From DATJPR01 sp035506295 (GTDB lineage: Bacteria > Bacteroidota > Ignavibacteria > UBA10030 > UBA6906), in assembly GCA_035506295.1 (NCBI GenBank), contig DATJPR010000007.1, positions 1-39,729 on the forward strand: 39,729 bases of DNA. Direction: 5' to 3'. A program made the translations under genes and the position numbers. The notes under the pieces were generated by a model that was not told where the DNA came from, searched no databases, and saw only the letters and a list, made by a program, of their open reading frames with translations. Shown in pieces: positions 32,451 through 39,729 of this stretch; positions within the stretch are counted from its first letter, which is position 1, and each line of letters starts with the position of its first letter.

Positions 32451-32466
32451 ATGTGGGGGGAAATTC

Positions 32467-33831
32467 TTAACCCTGCAAAGGTATCGTCAGCTCTTCGATC
32501 TTTCGGTACAGCGATGAGAGAGAGATCTTCAAGGCCTTCGCTGTCGCTTCCTTGTTGTAGTTGTTCGACCGGAGCACATGCGAGAGATACTGGCGTTCGA
32601 AGTCATCCACCGCCTCTTTGAGCGACCGGCGCGAATCGAATGCATACACGGCCTCCTGCCGTTGTTCGAAAAAGCCCGGCAGCTCATTCTTGGTGATGAG
32701 CGGCGACTCAGCAAAGATGATGGCGCGCTCGATCACGTTCTCCAGTTCGCGGATCTCTCCCTTCCAGGAGTGCGCGAGCAGGCTCTTCATCACTTCGTTG
32801 TCCACGCCGCGCACGTCCTTCCCCATCTCCCGTGCATATTTCTGCACGAAATGCTCCACGAGCAAGGGAAGATCGTCGGCCCGCTCCGACAGCGGTGGCA
32901 ATGTCAGCTCGACGATGTTGAGCCGGTAGTAGAGGTCTTCGCGGTATCTCCCCGCTTCCACTTCCTTCCCCAGATTCTTGTTGGTGGAGGAGATGATCCG
33001 CACGTCCACCGAAATGGGAAGCGCCGTCCCGACCGGAGTGATCTCCTTGAGCTCGATCGCCCTGAGCAGCTTCACCTGGAGCTGGTACGGGATCTCGCTC
33101 ACTTCGTCCAGGAAGAGTGTTCCTCCATCGGCTGCCTTGAAAAACCCCTCCTTGTCCGTTGTCGCGCCGGTGAATGAGCCCCGCTTGTGCCCGAAGAGCT
33201 CGCTTTCGAAGAGATTTTCAACGACGGCGCCGCAGTTCACCGCCACGAACGGTTTCTGGGCGCGCTTGCTGTTGTAGTGGATCGCCCGCGCGACGATCTC
33301 CTTTCCCGTCCCACTCTTGCCGTGGATAAGCACCGTGCCATCCGTCTGCGCCACTTTCTTGATCGTGTCGAACACACGCTGCATCGCCGGGCTCTGGCCC
33401 ACAATGTTCGTGAAATCGAACCGGCGGTTCAGCTCACCGCGGAGCAGTTTGTTCTCGACATTCGTGCGCCTGTTCTCGAGCAGGCGGCCGACCTTGACGA
33501 GCAGCTCATCGAACTCCACGGGCTTCAGGATGTAGTCGACCGCACCCTTGCGCAACGCTTGGATGGCCGTGTCGATCGAGCCGTACGCGGTGACAATCAC
33601 CACCAGCGTTTCCGGATAGAGCCGCGAGATCTGCTCCAGCAGCTCGATCCCCTTCATCTCGGGCATTTCAAGATCCGTCAGGACGCAATCGAACGGCTCT
33701 TCCTTGAGGATGTCCAGGGCAATCCGGCCGTTCGCCGCCTCCCGCACCCTGTACCCTTCCTTGGAGAGAACAAAGGAAAGAGATTCCCTGATGATCTCCT
33801 CGTCGTCAACGATCAAGACAGAGTCCGCCAT
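32467..33831 (-). CDS. NtrC-family sigma-54-dependent response regulator
   Basis: This 454-residue protein has a receiver (about 1-120; D9/D10, phosphoacceptor D53 in 'CVLTDLEMPEMKG', K in 'YILKPVEFDE'), an AAA+ domain (about 138-370) and a Fis-type helix-turn-helix at the C-terminus ('NNYNKEATAKALKISLSSLYRKI'). AAA+ motifs are Walker A 'HGKSGTGKE', Walker B 'GGTLFLDEVSEI', and the sigma-54 contact loop 'GSFTGA' instead of the usual GAFTGA. Such proteins open sigma-54 promoters with ATP. The gene follows its likely sensor kinase by 33 bp and precedes the cytochrome cluster, where three sigma-54-like promoters are found. Confidence 0.96.
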   Translation of the reverse strand: MADSVLIVDDEEIIRESLSFVLSKEGYRVREAANGRIALDILKEEPFDCVLTDLEMPEMKGIELLEQISRLYPETLVVIVTAYGSIDTAIQALRKGAVDYILKPVEFDELLVKVGRLLENRRTNVENKLLRGELNRRFDFTNIVGQSPAMQRVFDTIKKVAQTDGTVLIHGKSGTGKEIVARAIHYNSKRAQKPFVAVNCGAVVENLFESELFGHKRGSFTGATTDKEGFFKAADGGTLFLDEVSEIPYQLQVKLLRAIELKEITPVGTALPISVDVRIISSTNKNLGKEVEAGRYREDLYYRLNIVELTLPPLSERADDLPLLVEHFVQKYAREMGKDVRGVDNEVMKSLLAHSWKGEIRELENVIERAIIFAESPLITKNELPGFFEQRQEAVYAFDSRRSLKEAVDDFERQYLSHVLRSNNYNKEATAKALKISLSSLYRKIEELTIPLQG

Positions 33832-33864
33832 GCCGCCTATCGCTCGTGTGATGGAAAGAACTTG

Positions 33865-35292
33865 CTATGCGCTGCGTCGTTGATATTCCTGGGCGTTCAA
33901 GGGAAGAAGGATCGTGAACTTCGTCCCCCTCCCCCATTCGCTTTCCACGGTGATGTCGCCGCCGAAGCTCTTCATGATACCGTAGCTGACCCACAGCCCG
34001 AGCCCGGTCCCCTCCCCGACCCGCTTCGTCGTGAAGAACGGTTCGAAAATTTTCGAGAGATGCTCCGGCTGAATTCCCTTCCCGTCGTCAACGATGGTGA
34101 TCCTCACCAGCTCTTCATCGCGCTGGACCTCCGAGACGATCGTTCCCCTTTTGCCCTGCAAGGCGTCGACAGCATTCAGAAGGATATTGATGAAGACCTG
34201 CGACAGCTGGTCGGGGACGAGATACAGGAGAGGAATCTGCATCCTGATGTGGGTCAGGAACGTCACATCCTTCCCCTTCTTCCCCATCTTGACGATCTCC
34301 ACCGCGTCCGACAGATTCTTCACGATGTCGGTGGGAATCACCTGGTAGTTGGAAGGCCGCGAGAAGTCCACAAGGTCGCGGATGATTTTCGTGATCCGAT
34401 GAACCTGGGACTCGACAAGGCCCAGCTTGTCCTTCGCGAAATCGTCCTGGATGGTCCGCTGGAGCACCTGGACGATCGAGGAAATCGAAGCGAGCGGGTT
34501 GCCCACTTCATGCGCGATCCCGGCAGCGAGCGTCCCGATGCTCTCCATCTTCTGCGAGTGCATCAGCTGCTGCTCAAGGGCTTTTTGCTCGGTGATGTCC
34601 CGGTGCGATCCGAGGTATCCGACCACCTGCCCGTCGCTGCCGATGATCGGCGAGATGAGCAGCTGTGTGAACAGCGGATCGCCGCTTTTCCGGCGGTTTT
34701 CCACTTCGCCCTGCCAAACGTTCCCCGCACTGATGACTTTCCAGATCCGCCGCCAGAACTCCTTCGGATACTTTTTGCTGGAGAGAATGTTCGGATTCCT
34801 TCCGATCAGCTCTTCCTTGCTGTAGCCCGATGCACGCTCGAAGGCCGGATTGACGTACACCATCGCTCCCTGACTGTCGGTAATCTGGATGGGATTGACC
34901 GTGTAGTGCACGACATTGGAGAACCGCAGGAGGTCAAGCTCCCGTTGCTTGGAGAGGGAAACGTCACGGGCAAAAACATAGAGATGGTCGCCGTCGTTCC
35001 GGTCGGGCGGCCCGACGGTAAGCACCGCGTCGATGATCGTTCCGTCCGCTCCCATGAACTGCACTTCCAGGGGAGGTTCCGGACCGGCGGAGGAAATCTG
35101 CAGGCGCGGCCTGGGGGACTCAGGAGCAAGGAGCGTATCGAACCGGACCGTCCCGAGGCTTTCAGCGCTCAGCGCAAGGAGTCTGCGCGCTTGATCATTA
35201 CAGTAAAGAACGACCTGCTTCGTCGAGACGACGAAGCACATCTCCGGAATAACGTCCAGCAGGCGCTCGGCTATGTGGGGTAGTAAGGCCAT
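33865..35292 (-). CDS. PAS sensor histidine kinase (NtrB-like)
   Basis: This soluble kinase of about 475 residues has two PAS domains (about 11-112 and 123-235), a HisKA domain with phosphoacceptor H261 in 'GTLAAGIAHEVGNPLASI', and an HATPase domain with N-box 'INILLNAVDAL', 'DDGKGI' and 'GEGTGLGLWVSYGI'. No membrane segment is present, so it senses a cytoplasmic cue. I chose the ATG at 35292, although it lacks a good Shine-Dalgarno; the frame stays open 73 codons further but then overlaps the divergent methyltransferase gene. The NtrC-type regulator follows and is the obvious partner. Confidence 0.92.
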   Translation of the reverse strand: MALLPHIAERLLDVIPEMCFVVSTKQVVLYCNDQARRLLALSAESLGTVRFDTLLAPESPRPRLQISSAGPEPPLEVQFMGADGTIIDAVLTVGPPDRNDGDHLYVFARDVSLSKQRELDLLRFSNVVHYTVNPIQITDSQGAMVYVNPAFERASGYSKEELIGRNPNILSSKKYPKEFWRRIWKVISAGNVWQGEVENRRKSGDPLFTQLLISPIIGSDGQVVGYLGSHRDITEQKALEQQLMHSQKMESIGTLAAGIAHEVGNPLASISSIVQVLQRTIQDDFAKDKLGLVESQVHRITKIIRDLVDFSRPSNYQVIPTDIVKNLSDAVEIVKMGKKGKDVTFLTHIRMQIPLLYLVPDQLSQVFINILLNAVDALQGKRGTIVSEVQRDEELVRITIVDDGKGIQPEHLSKIFEPFFTTKRVGEGTGLGLWVSYGIMKSFGGDITVESEWGRGTKFTILLPLNAQEYQRRSA

Positions 35293-35400
35293 CAATAACC
35301 GGATCTGCCTCAAGGTATCAATAATGCGCCCGAAATTCAACGGAGCGCGGCGTCCGTGAACCCCGAAATGCGTATATTGCGCCTCTCCCGATGAGGATTT

Positions 35401-36717
35401 GTGAAGACTTCCGGCATACGAACAGCAGTTTCTCCGCTTGATGGTGATGGAACCTTCCGATCCCTCTATGCGAATCTCCTTGCGAAGAACCCCGGGACTG
35501 CCGGCCTTCACGCAAATGAATGCCGCTCAGACAACGGACGCATCTGCACGGCATGCCACGCGTCGCAGATCGGATATGCGGCAGAAACCGCCCTGAAGGA
35601 AGCGGCCCTCCAGGAATTCTGGAGGACCCGTCTCCATCGCGCCGTCCCCTTGAAGCCGCTCGTCTCCTCCCCCCGTGGGCGGCGCTACCGAACCGTGAGC
35701 AAACGGAAGGTCGTTCGCACGAAGAACGGGATTGCACTCGCTTTGATGGCTCCCGACGAAGGTGGCAGCGTTTCTCCGATCCGGGTTCACGATTGCCTGA
35801 TCGAGCCTGAGGCCCACACCGCAATCTACAATGCCGTCCAGGCATTTTTGTCGCGCCCCGGTGCCGCGCCTCTCCTGGACGAACTCGTCTACGTTGTCAT
35901 CAAAGGAAACCTCGATGAGCAGGCGGCCATTTTGAACGTCCGCTCGGTTTCGGGGGCAGTGACAAAAGCGGTGAACGCGCTCTCGCGCGCACTGACGCAC
36001 GCGGTCGGATCTGTCCGCGGGGTCTTTCTCTTCGAAGGAGAGGGGGACGACCGGTACTATCTTGGTTCGAAACGAGCCGGGGTACCACCGAACATGCGTC
36101 GGATCTACGGGCCCGACCGACTGCATGAACGGGTGCTAGGGAAGGGTTTTCTCTTCAGCCATCAGGCTTTCACCCAGGTAAATCCGGCTATCCTCGATGC
36201 ACTCGTAGGAACCGTGGGCAACGCGCTCGGCCTGAGCGGAAGTGAGACGCTGTACGATTTGTATTGTGGTTACGGAGTATTCGGGATCTGCCTGGGAGGG
36301 ACCGCGAGGCGCGTCATCGGAGCCGAGTGGACCAGGGCGGCGGTGCTTGACGCCCGGAAAAACGCCGAACGCAACGGGCTCAAGAACGCGAGGTTCGTGA
36401 ATACCGCCATCGACAGCGAATCATTGCCATCGCTCCTGGCACCGAGCCGGCCTGGCGACGTAGCGATTCTCGATCCACCGCGCAACGGGACACTCCCCGG
36501 CGTCATTGAAGCCCTTGCGGCGAAAAACCTGCGGAGAGTCGTCCACCTCTTCTGCAATATCGATCTCGTCGCGCAAGAGCTGGCACGCTGGGAACGGTCC
36601 GGGTACGCACCTGCCGAAGCGATTCCCTTCGACATGTTCCCCGGGACCGACAGCGTCGAAATCATGATGGCGCTTTCCCCCGGTTCACCGCTTGGGAGCA
36701 AGGGTGCGAGGCACTGA
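35401..36717 (+). CDS. TrmA/RumA-family uracil-C5 RNA methyltransferase
   Basis: This 438-residue protein is a SAM-dependent RNA m5U methyltransferase. The SAM motif is 'LYDLYCGYGVFGI', followed by 'AILDPPRNG', the catalytic-cysteine region 'VVHLFCNID' and the terminal base motif 'DSVEIMMAL'. The catalytic loop is unusual: the common form is 'SCNP', but here it is 'FCNI'. An N-terminal 'CRSDNGRICTAC' resembles the [4Fe-4S] motif of RumA/RlmD-like enzymes. The start is GTG with GAGGA just upstream. It is the only plus-strand gene of the window. tRNA or 23S rRNA is the likely target; which one is not decided here. Confidence 0.87.
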   Translation: MKTSGIRTAVSPLDGDGTFRSLYANLLAKNPGTAGLHANECRSDNGRICTACHASQIGYAAETALKEAALQEFWRTRLHRAVPLKPLVSSPRGRRYRTVSKRKVVRTKNGIALALMAPDEGGSVSPIRVHDCLIEPEAHTAIYNAVQAFLSRPGAAPLLDELVYVVIKGNLDEQAAILNVRSVSGAVTKAVNALSRALTHAVGSVRGVFLFEGEGDDRYYLGSKRAGVPPNMRRIYGPDRLHERVLGKGFLFSHQAFTQVNPAILDALVGTVGNALGLSGSETLYDLYCGYGVFGICLGGTARRVIGAEWTRAAVLDARKNAERNGLKNARFVNTAIDSESLPSLLAPSRPGDVAILDPPRNGTLPGVIEALAAKNLRRVVHLFCNIDLVAQELARWERSGYAPAEAIPFDMFPGTDSVEIMMALSPGSPLGSKGARH

Positions 36718-37425
36718 TTCCTGAATGGAATCGAGTCCCTCGAATGTCAGATCGAGAACAGGATACGACGACCAACCCTTGTAGTCGAAGTGCCACCATT
36801 CTCCCCTGTTCACCGTAAACCCTTCGGCTTCCATCGCGCGGCGGAGCAGCTCGCGATGCGCCCGCTCTTCCGTTGATCCGCCTGCATAGCGGGGCGATGC
36901 GCGCCGGCTGAATTCGTCATACGAGCTCGGCATGGACACCTCGCGGCCCGTGCTGCGATCGTAGAGGGTCAGGTCCACGGCGCACCCGCGGTTGTGTATC
37001 GAACCTTTCCGGGGATCTGCAACGAAGCCACGTTTCGAGGGGGGTGTTTCATCCCAGAATTTCTTTGTGACGCGCCAGGGGCGGTAGGCATCGAACACGG
37101 TCAACCCGTATCCTTTCTTTTCCAGCGCCCTGTTGACGCGAACCAGCGCTCTTGCCGCCGGCCTCTCCATGAAGGCTCTTGCCTGGCTATACATCGGTCG
37201 GCCGATGAAGTTGTCAGACCGGGCGTAGTGAATGTCCAGGTGAATCGTGGAGTCGAGCTTCGTGAGTTCGACAAGATCGGGCCCGGCGAGGGCGCGACCA
37301 AGCTGCACGGCAGGAGCGATAAGAGAATCTTGTGGCGACTGCGCCCGCGACAATGCCAGGGGAAGAAGAAGATGGAGAAGGAGAAAACTACGCCTTCGGA
37401 GATTTCGTGCGTGCCTGGGGGCCAT
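36685..37425 (-). CDS. VanX/DdpX-type D-alanyl-D-alanine dipeptidase, exported
   Basis: This 246-residue zinc dipeptidase (peptidase M15D) cleaves D-Ala-D-Ala or similar peptidoglycan dipeptides. Zinc and catalytic motifs are all present: 'SIHNRGCAVDLTLYD' (S-x-H-x6-D), 'GEWWHFDY' (E-x2-H) and the arginine in 'VFDAYRPWRVTKKFWD'. The protein starts with a basic segment and a hydrophobic stretch ('RRRSFLLLHLLLPLALSRAQ'), so it is exported, unlike cytoplasmic VanX. The ATG at 37425 is preferred to a TTG at 37470 that falls inside a palindromic repeat. It converges with the methyltransferase gene and overlaps its 3' end by 33 bp. A cell-wall recycling role is more likely than vancomycin resistance, as no vanHA genes are near. 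Confidence 0.9.
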   Translation of the reverse strand: MAPRHARNLRRRSFLLLHLLLPLALSRAQSPQDSLIAPAVQLGRALAGPDLVELTKLDSTIHLDIHYARSDNFIGRPMYSQARAFMERPAARALVRVNRALEKKGYGLTVFDAYRPWRVTKKFWDETPPSKRGFVADPRKGSIHNRGCAVDLTLYDRSTGREVSMPSSYDEFSRRASPRYAGGSTEERAHRELLRRAMEAEGFTVNRGEWWHFDYKGWSSYPVLDLTFEGLDSIQESVPRTLAPKR

Positions 37426-37453
37426 AAGAGATATAGGAGGAATTGAACCATGG

Positions 37454-37477
37454 AGGGGCGTTGCATGCAACGCCCCT
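37454..37477. repeat. GTAGGG-type palindromic repeat, copy 2
   Basis: A perfect 24-base palindrome AGGGGCGTTGCA/TGCAACGCCCCT, with the same GTTGCATGCAAC core as the copy at 13288-13315. It fills the gap between the dipeptidase and the secreted protein gene, where it could also act as a transcription stop or RNA-processing hairpin. Confidence 0.88.
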
Positions 37478-37501
37478 ACGCAGCCTTAGATCGGAGTTGC
37501 T

Positions 37502-39729
37502 TCATCGCAAGAGAACCATCGCTCGCGTCGCTGAAAATCTTTCCGCGGTCAATCGATAGAAATAGATGCCGCTTGAAAGCTTGGACCCATCAAAGGTAAA
37601 TGTATGCCTGCCTGCTGGATAGCGGCTATCAGCAACCACAGCCACTTCGCGTCCGAGGATGTCGTAGACGACCAGACGTACGCGACTGGCCACCGGCCAC
37701 TGACCACTGATCACTGTTGTCGGATTAAATGGATTCGGGTAGTTTTGCGCGAGCGCGAACGCCGTCGGTGTGCCCGGTTGTTCCCCTTTCACGTCCACCG
37801 TAATCGGATCCTGCCCGCCGAAATCCGCATACCGCTGGGCGAATTCCTGCAGGTACTGGTTGGCGATCGCGGGATCATGAATCACGAGAAGGTTCTCGTT
37901 GTTCGAGTTCTCCGCCGCCGACGTCCAATTGTGTGATCCGGTGATCACCGCGCCGTTCCAGTGATAATTGTCGCCGTCGATGATCCCGTATTTGTGGTGA
38001 TAGAGACCTGTGTAGTTCGAGGGCTTCAGGAGGAGATCAACGCCGTTGGTTCTCAGGAACCCCACCTGAGAGCCCTGATCGACAGAGTCATCGACGATCA
38101 TTCTTGTCTTTTCGCCGCCGTTCCTCTTTGCAATGATGGCGTCGGCGATATCGGAGCGGGTGATCGTCAGAAGCGAGGCCGCAATCGAATGCCGGGCGGA
38201 ATCGAGCGCGGCAATGATGTGTGACGTCGTGTGATCGCTGGGGCTGAAGTAACATTCGATGTTCCTCCCTCCGATCACGAAGCGATGGGGCGTGTTGTCG
38301 GTCTTCCGCGCCCCGAACCGCGAGACGGATGCATTCGGGACGTCGTTGTCGCTTCCCCACATCTCGTTGAACTCCACCGTGTAGGCTCCCGCGAGCGCAG
38401 GATCCTGGATCTCCACGGAATTCTGGAAGTCATCATTCGTCCCGGGATCCGTGGGGTTCCACGAGCCGGTCCACACCCAGGCACTGTCGGGAGCGCCTCC
38501 TCTCCCATCGATCACAAAGAACTTGTTGTGCATCAGCCCCGCGCCCTGATTCACCGGGTCGAACGTGTCGTCGATCAACGGGACCCCGGCATTCCTGAGC
38601 TGACTGAAGCCGTTCGCACCCTTGTCGTTGTCTGCTTCGCAGAGGACACGGACGCTGACCCCGCGATTTCGCGCGGCGACGAGTGCGTAATAAATCCCGG
38701 TCCCGACATTCCCGCTCAGGCTGTAGAGCGCGACGTCGATGGATCGATGGGCATTCGCAATGCGGCGGATCACGAGGGAGTCGAGCGGCTGATTCCCCTT
38801 CGCGGCGGTGGGCCATGCAAGGGCCGTGTTGACCGACTTGTTGAAGTAGACGTTGATCGCCTCCGTCGCCGTCGACGGGGAGGCGGTGCTGACGATGAGC
38901 GGTGGACCGAAACTCGTGTCCGTCCCGGCGGCCGAAAATACGCTCACGTAGTAGATGGTCGCAGGATTGAGGCCGTTGAGTCTCACCGTGTGCGACGTTG
39001 CCAGCGTGTCGTTCCCGGCTTCGCTGGATTCCTGCGTCGGGTTCGTCCCGAAGCGAAGCCGCGACGTCCCGGGGCCAACCGTCGTCCATGATACCGAAAA
39101 GCCGTCAGGAGTGATGGCGCTCTCGATGGGGACGCTCGCGAACAACGGACCGCCGGTGATGATGTCGGCCGTTTCCCGTGGCATGATCTGGTACCCGCCG
39201 ATGAAGGGGGAACTGCTGACGAACTGACCCACGACGCCGATCATATCAAAGGCGCCGCCTGGAATGGGGCCGCCGACGAGATCGGTCGCGTCGTCGACGC
39301 GCATCTGGACGGAACCCGACGGATCGGTAACGGTATAGTTGGCGTACGCCCAGGCACCTGAAGCTGAAACGGTCACTCGGTTCACCCGGACAAGCAGCCC
39401 CTCATAATTCTCCACCCCGCCAGCCCCATCCGAAGAGATTTGCTGGGCGTTCACCACGGTCGGCGCGACGGTGTTCCGCGAGCTGACGGTGGTGATCAGG
39501 AGGGGATTGACGATCTCCGTGAGGCCGTTGAACGGCTGGATGAGTCCGGAGACGATGACTTCGTCGCCGCGATGGACGACCGACGAGAAGCTTGAGCCGA
39601 ACACGGCAAGTCCGGCCGAATTGTCCTGGATGTACGACGGCCCCCCGAATTCATTTGCGACGGTGACCACGCCGCGGACAGTCACAAGTTGATTCACGCG
39701 GAGCGGCACGCCGTAGCTATCGTTTTCTT
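37502..39729 (-). CDS. Secreted phospholipase-D-like protein with type IX sorting domain (5' end outside window)
   Basis: The frame is open beyond the window end, so the N-terminus is missing. Numbering is from a GTG at 39709. About 5-185 holds two OB-fold-like repeats of the YhcR type ('VTVRGVVTVANEFGGPSYIQD', 'EGLLVRVNRVTV'). About 192-278 is a fibronectin-III-like domain. A PLD-type domain pair follows, with both HKD motifs: H394-K396-D401 ('HNKFFVIDG') and H571-K573-D578 ('HHKYGIIDG'). The sorting domain at about 650-735 starts 'QNYPNPFNPTT' and ends 'GIYFYRLTAERFSATRAMVLL', which targets the protein to the type IX system and cell surface or medium. It is probably a nuclease or phosphodiesterase. 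The sorting domain carries a heptamer repeat segment. Confidence 0.92.
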   Translation of the reverse strand, partial: ENDSYGVPLRVNQLVTVRGVVTVANEFGGPSYIQDNSAGLAVFGSSFSSVVHRGDEVIVSGLIQPFNGLTEIVNPLLITTVSSRNTVAPTVVNAQQISSDGAGGVENYEGLLVRVNRVTVSASGAWAYANYTVTDPSGSVQMRVDDATDLVGGPIPGGAFDMIGVVGQFVSSSPFIGGYQIMPRETADIITGGPLFASVPIESAITPDGFSVSWTTVGPGTSRLRFGTNPTQESSEAGNDTLATSHTVRLNGLNPATIYYVSVFSAAGTDTSFGPPLIVSTASPSTATEAINVYFNKSVNTALAWPTAAKGNQPLDSLVIRRIANAHRSIDVALYSLSGNVGTGIYYALVAARNRGVSVRVLCEADNDKGANGFSQLRNAGVPLIDDTFDPVNQGAGLMHNKFFVIDGRGGAPDSAWVWTGSWNPTDPGTNDDFQNSVEIQDPALAGAYTVEFNEMWGSDNDVPNASVSRFGARKTDNTPHRFVIGGRNIECYFSPSDHTTSHIIAALDSARHSIAASLLTITRSDIADAIIAKRNGGEKTRMIVDDSVDQGSQVGFLRTNGVDLLLKPSNYTGLYHHKYGIIDGDNYHWNGAVITGSHNWTSAAENSNNENLLVIHDPAIANQYLQEFAQRYADFGGQDPITVDVKGEQPGTPTAFALAQNYPNPFNPTTVISGQWPVASRVRLVVYDILGREVAVVADSRYPAGRHTFTFDGSKLSSGIYFYRLTAERFSATRAMVLLR
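37685..37717 (-). repeat. Heptamer array (RGTGRYC) inside coding sequence, copy 3
   Basis: On the minus strand this reads AGTGATC, AGTGGTC, AGTGGCC, GGTGGCC, AGT. It is in frame with the secreted protein and encodes 'ISGQWPVAS' (residues 667-675) in the type IX sorting domain. Confidence 0.88.

Noticed and set aside
33187..35283. Long open frame on the plus strand opposite the sensor kinase and regulator genes
   Set aside because: It is a GC-driven antisense frame; the minus-strand proteins in the same region show full conserved domains, and the plus translation is Arg/His/Asp-rich with no domain.
35547..35571. A CxxCH-like motif ('CTACH') in the methyltransferase
   Set aside because: The protein is cytoplasmic with no signal peptide, and the cysteines fit the iron-sulfur motif of RumA-type enzymes.
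36685..37425. Vancomycin resistance gene vanX
   Set aside because: The protein is exported and has no vanH or vanA partner; general peptidoglycan dipeptide turnover is more likely.
1..39729. CRISPR arrays, insertion sequences, tRNA or rRNA genes
   Set aside because: I saw no regularly spaced direct repeats, no transposase-like proteins and no recognisable RNA gene; the repeats present are short tandem or palindromic ones.

Overview
The window looks like chromosomal DNA from a GC-rich member of the Bacteroidota/Chlorobiota (FCB) group, most likely an Ignavibacteria-like anaerobe or facultative anaerobe. Three things suggest this: a type IX secretion C-terminal sorting domain with the 'NYPNPFNPTT' signature on the last gene, oxygen-independent heme synthesis (HemN) with ferredoxin-dependent 2-oxoacid oxidation, and a large set of multiheme c-type cytochromes. 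Placement below phylum is inference. All genes but one are on the minus strand, so transcription runs from high to low coordinates.

Layout from the low end. (1) 1-5548, regulation: the 5' part of a glycerate kinase, a NarL-type response regulator, a five-PAS/GAF HisKA_3 sensor kinase, a stand-alone receiver protein and an ECF sigma factor. (2) 5549-5968: intergenic DNA with a purine-rich tract and a heptamer repeat array. (3) 5969-7972: HemN and an OsmC-like protein. (4) 8012-22940: a long co-directional set, read from CcmF down to LeuD. In order it holds CcmF, a ferredoxin, an Acg-like flavoprotein, a methionine gamma-lyase-like enzyme, an acetyl-CoA hydrolase/CoA-transferase, a complete four-subunit 2-oxoacid:ferredoxin oxidoreductase, two tiny ferritin-like proteins, an isocitrate/isopropylmalate-type dehydrogenase, an HMG-CoA-lyase-like enzyme, a class III CoA-transferase and a LeuC/LeuD-type hydro-lyase. 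(5) 23208-31550: a cytochrome operon read as CbcL-like (13 c-heme sites plus cytochrome b), tetraheme c554-like, ImcH-like NapC/NirT heptaheme, outer-membrane beta-barrel, 12-heme cytochrome and 11+2-heme lipoprotein, closed by a clear intrinsic terminator. (6) 31825-35292: an NtrB/NtrC-type two-component system plus a degenerate receiver. (7) 35401-39729: a TrmA/RumA-like RNA methyltransferase (the only plus-strand gene), a VanX-type dipeptidase, and a secreted phospholipase-D-like protein that continues past the window end.

How the parts may fit together (inference). The cytochromes form a plausible quinol-to-outside electron conduit: ImcH/CbcL-like inner-membrane quinol oxidases, periplasmic cytochromes, a barrel and a multiheme lipoprotein. 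CcmF would help attach their hemes. Three sites resembling sigma-54 promoters, all with TGGCAY-N5-TTGA, lie just upstream of ccmF, the CbcL-like gene and the degenerate receiver gene. A sigma-54 enhancer-binding regulator is encoded beside them, so one regulator may switch on the cytochromes, their maturation and the ferredoxin/CoA metabolism of region 4. That metabolic set has all the enzyme types for an unusual citrate- or citramalate-level cleavage route: CoA transfer by a class III transferase followed by retro-Claisen cleavage by an HMG-CoA-lyase relative, linked to isomerase, dehydrogenase and 2-oxoacid:ferredoxin oxidoreductase steps. I regard this as the best candidate for an undescribed system here. 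Short tandem heptamer repeats recur just after stop codons, and one is built into the coding sequence of the type IX sorting domain.
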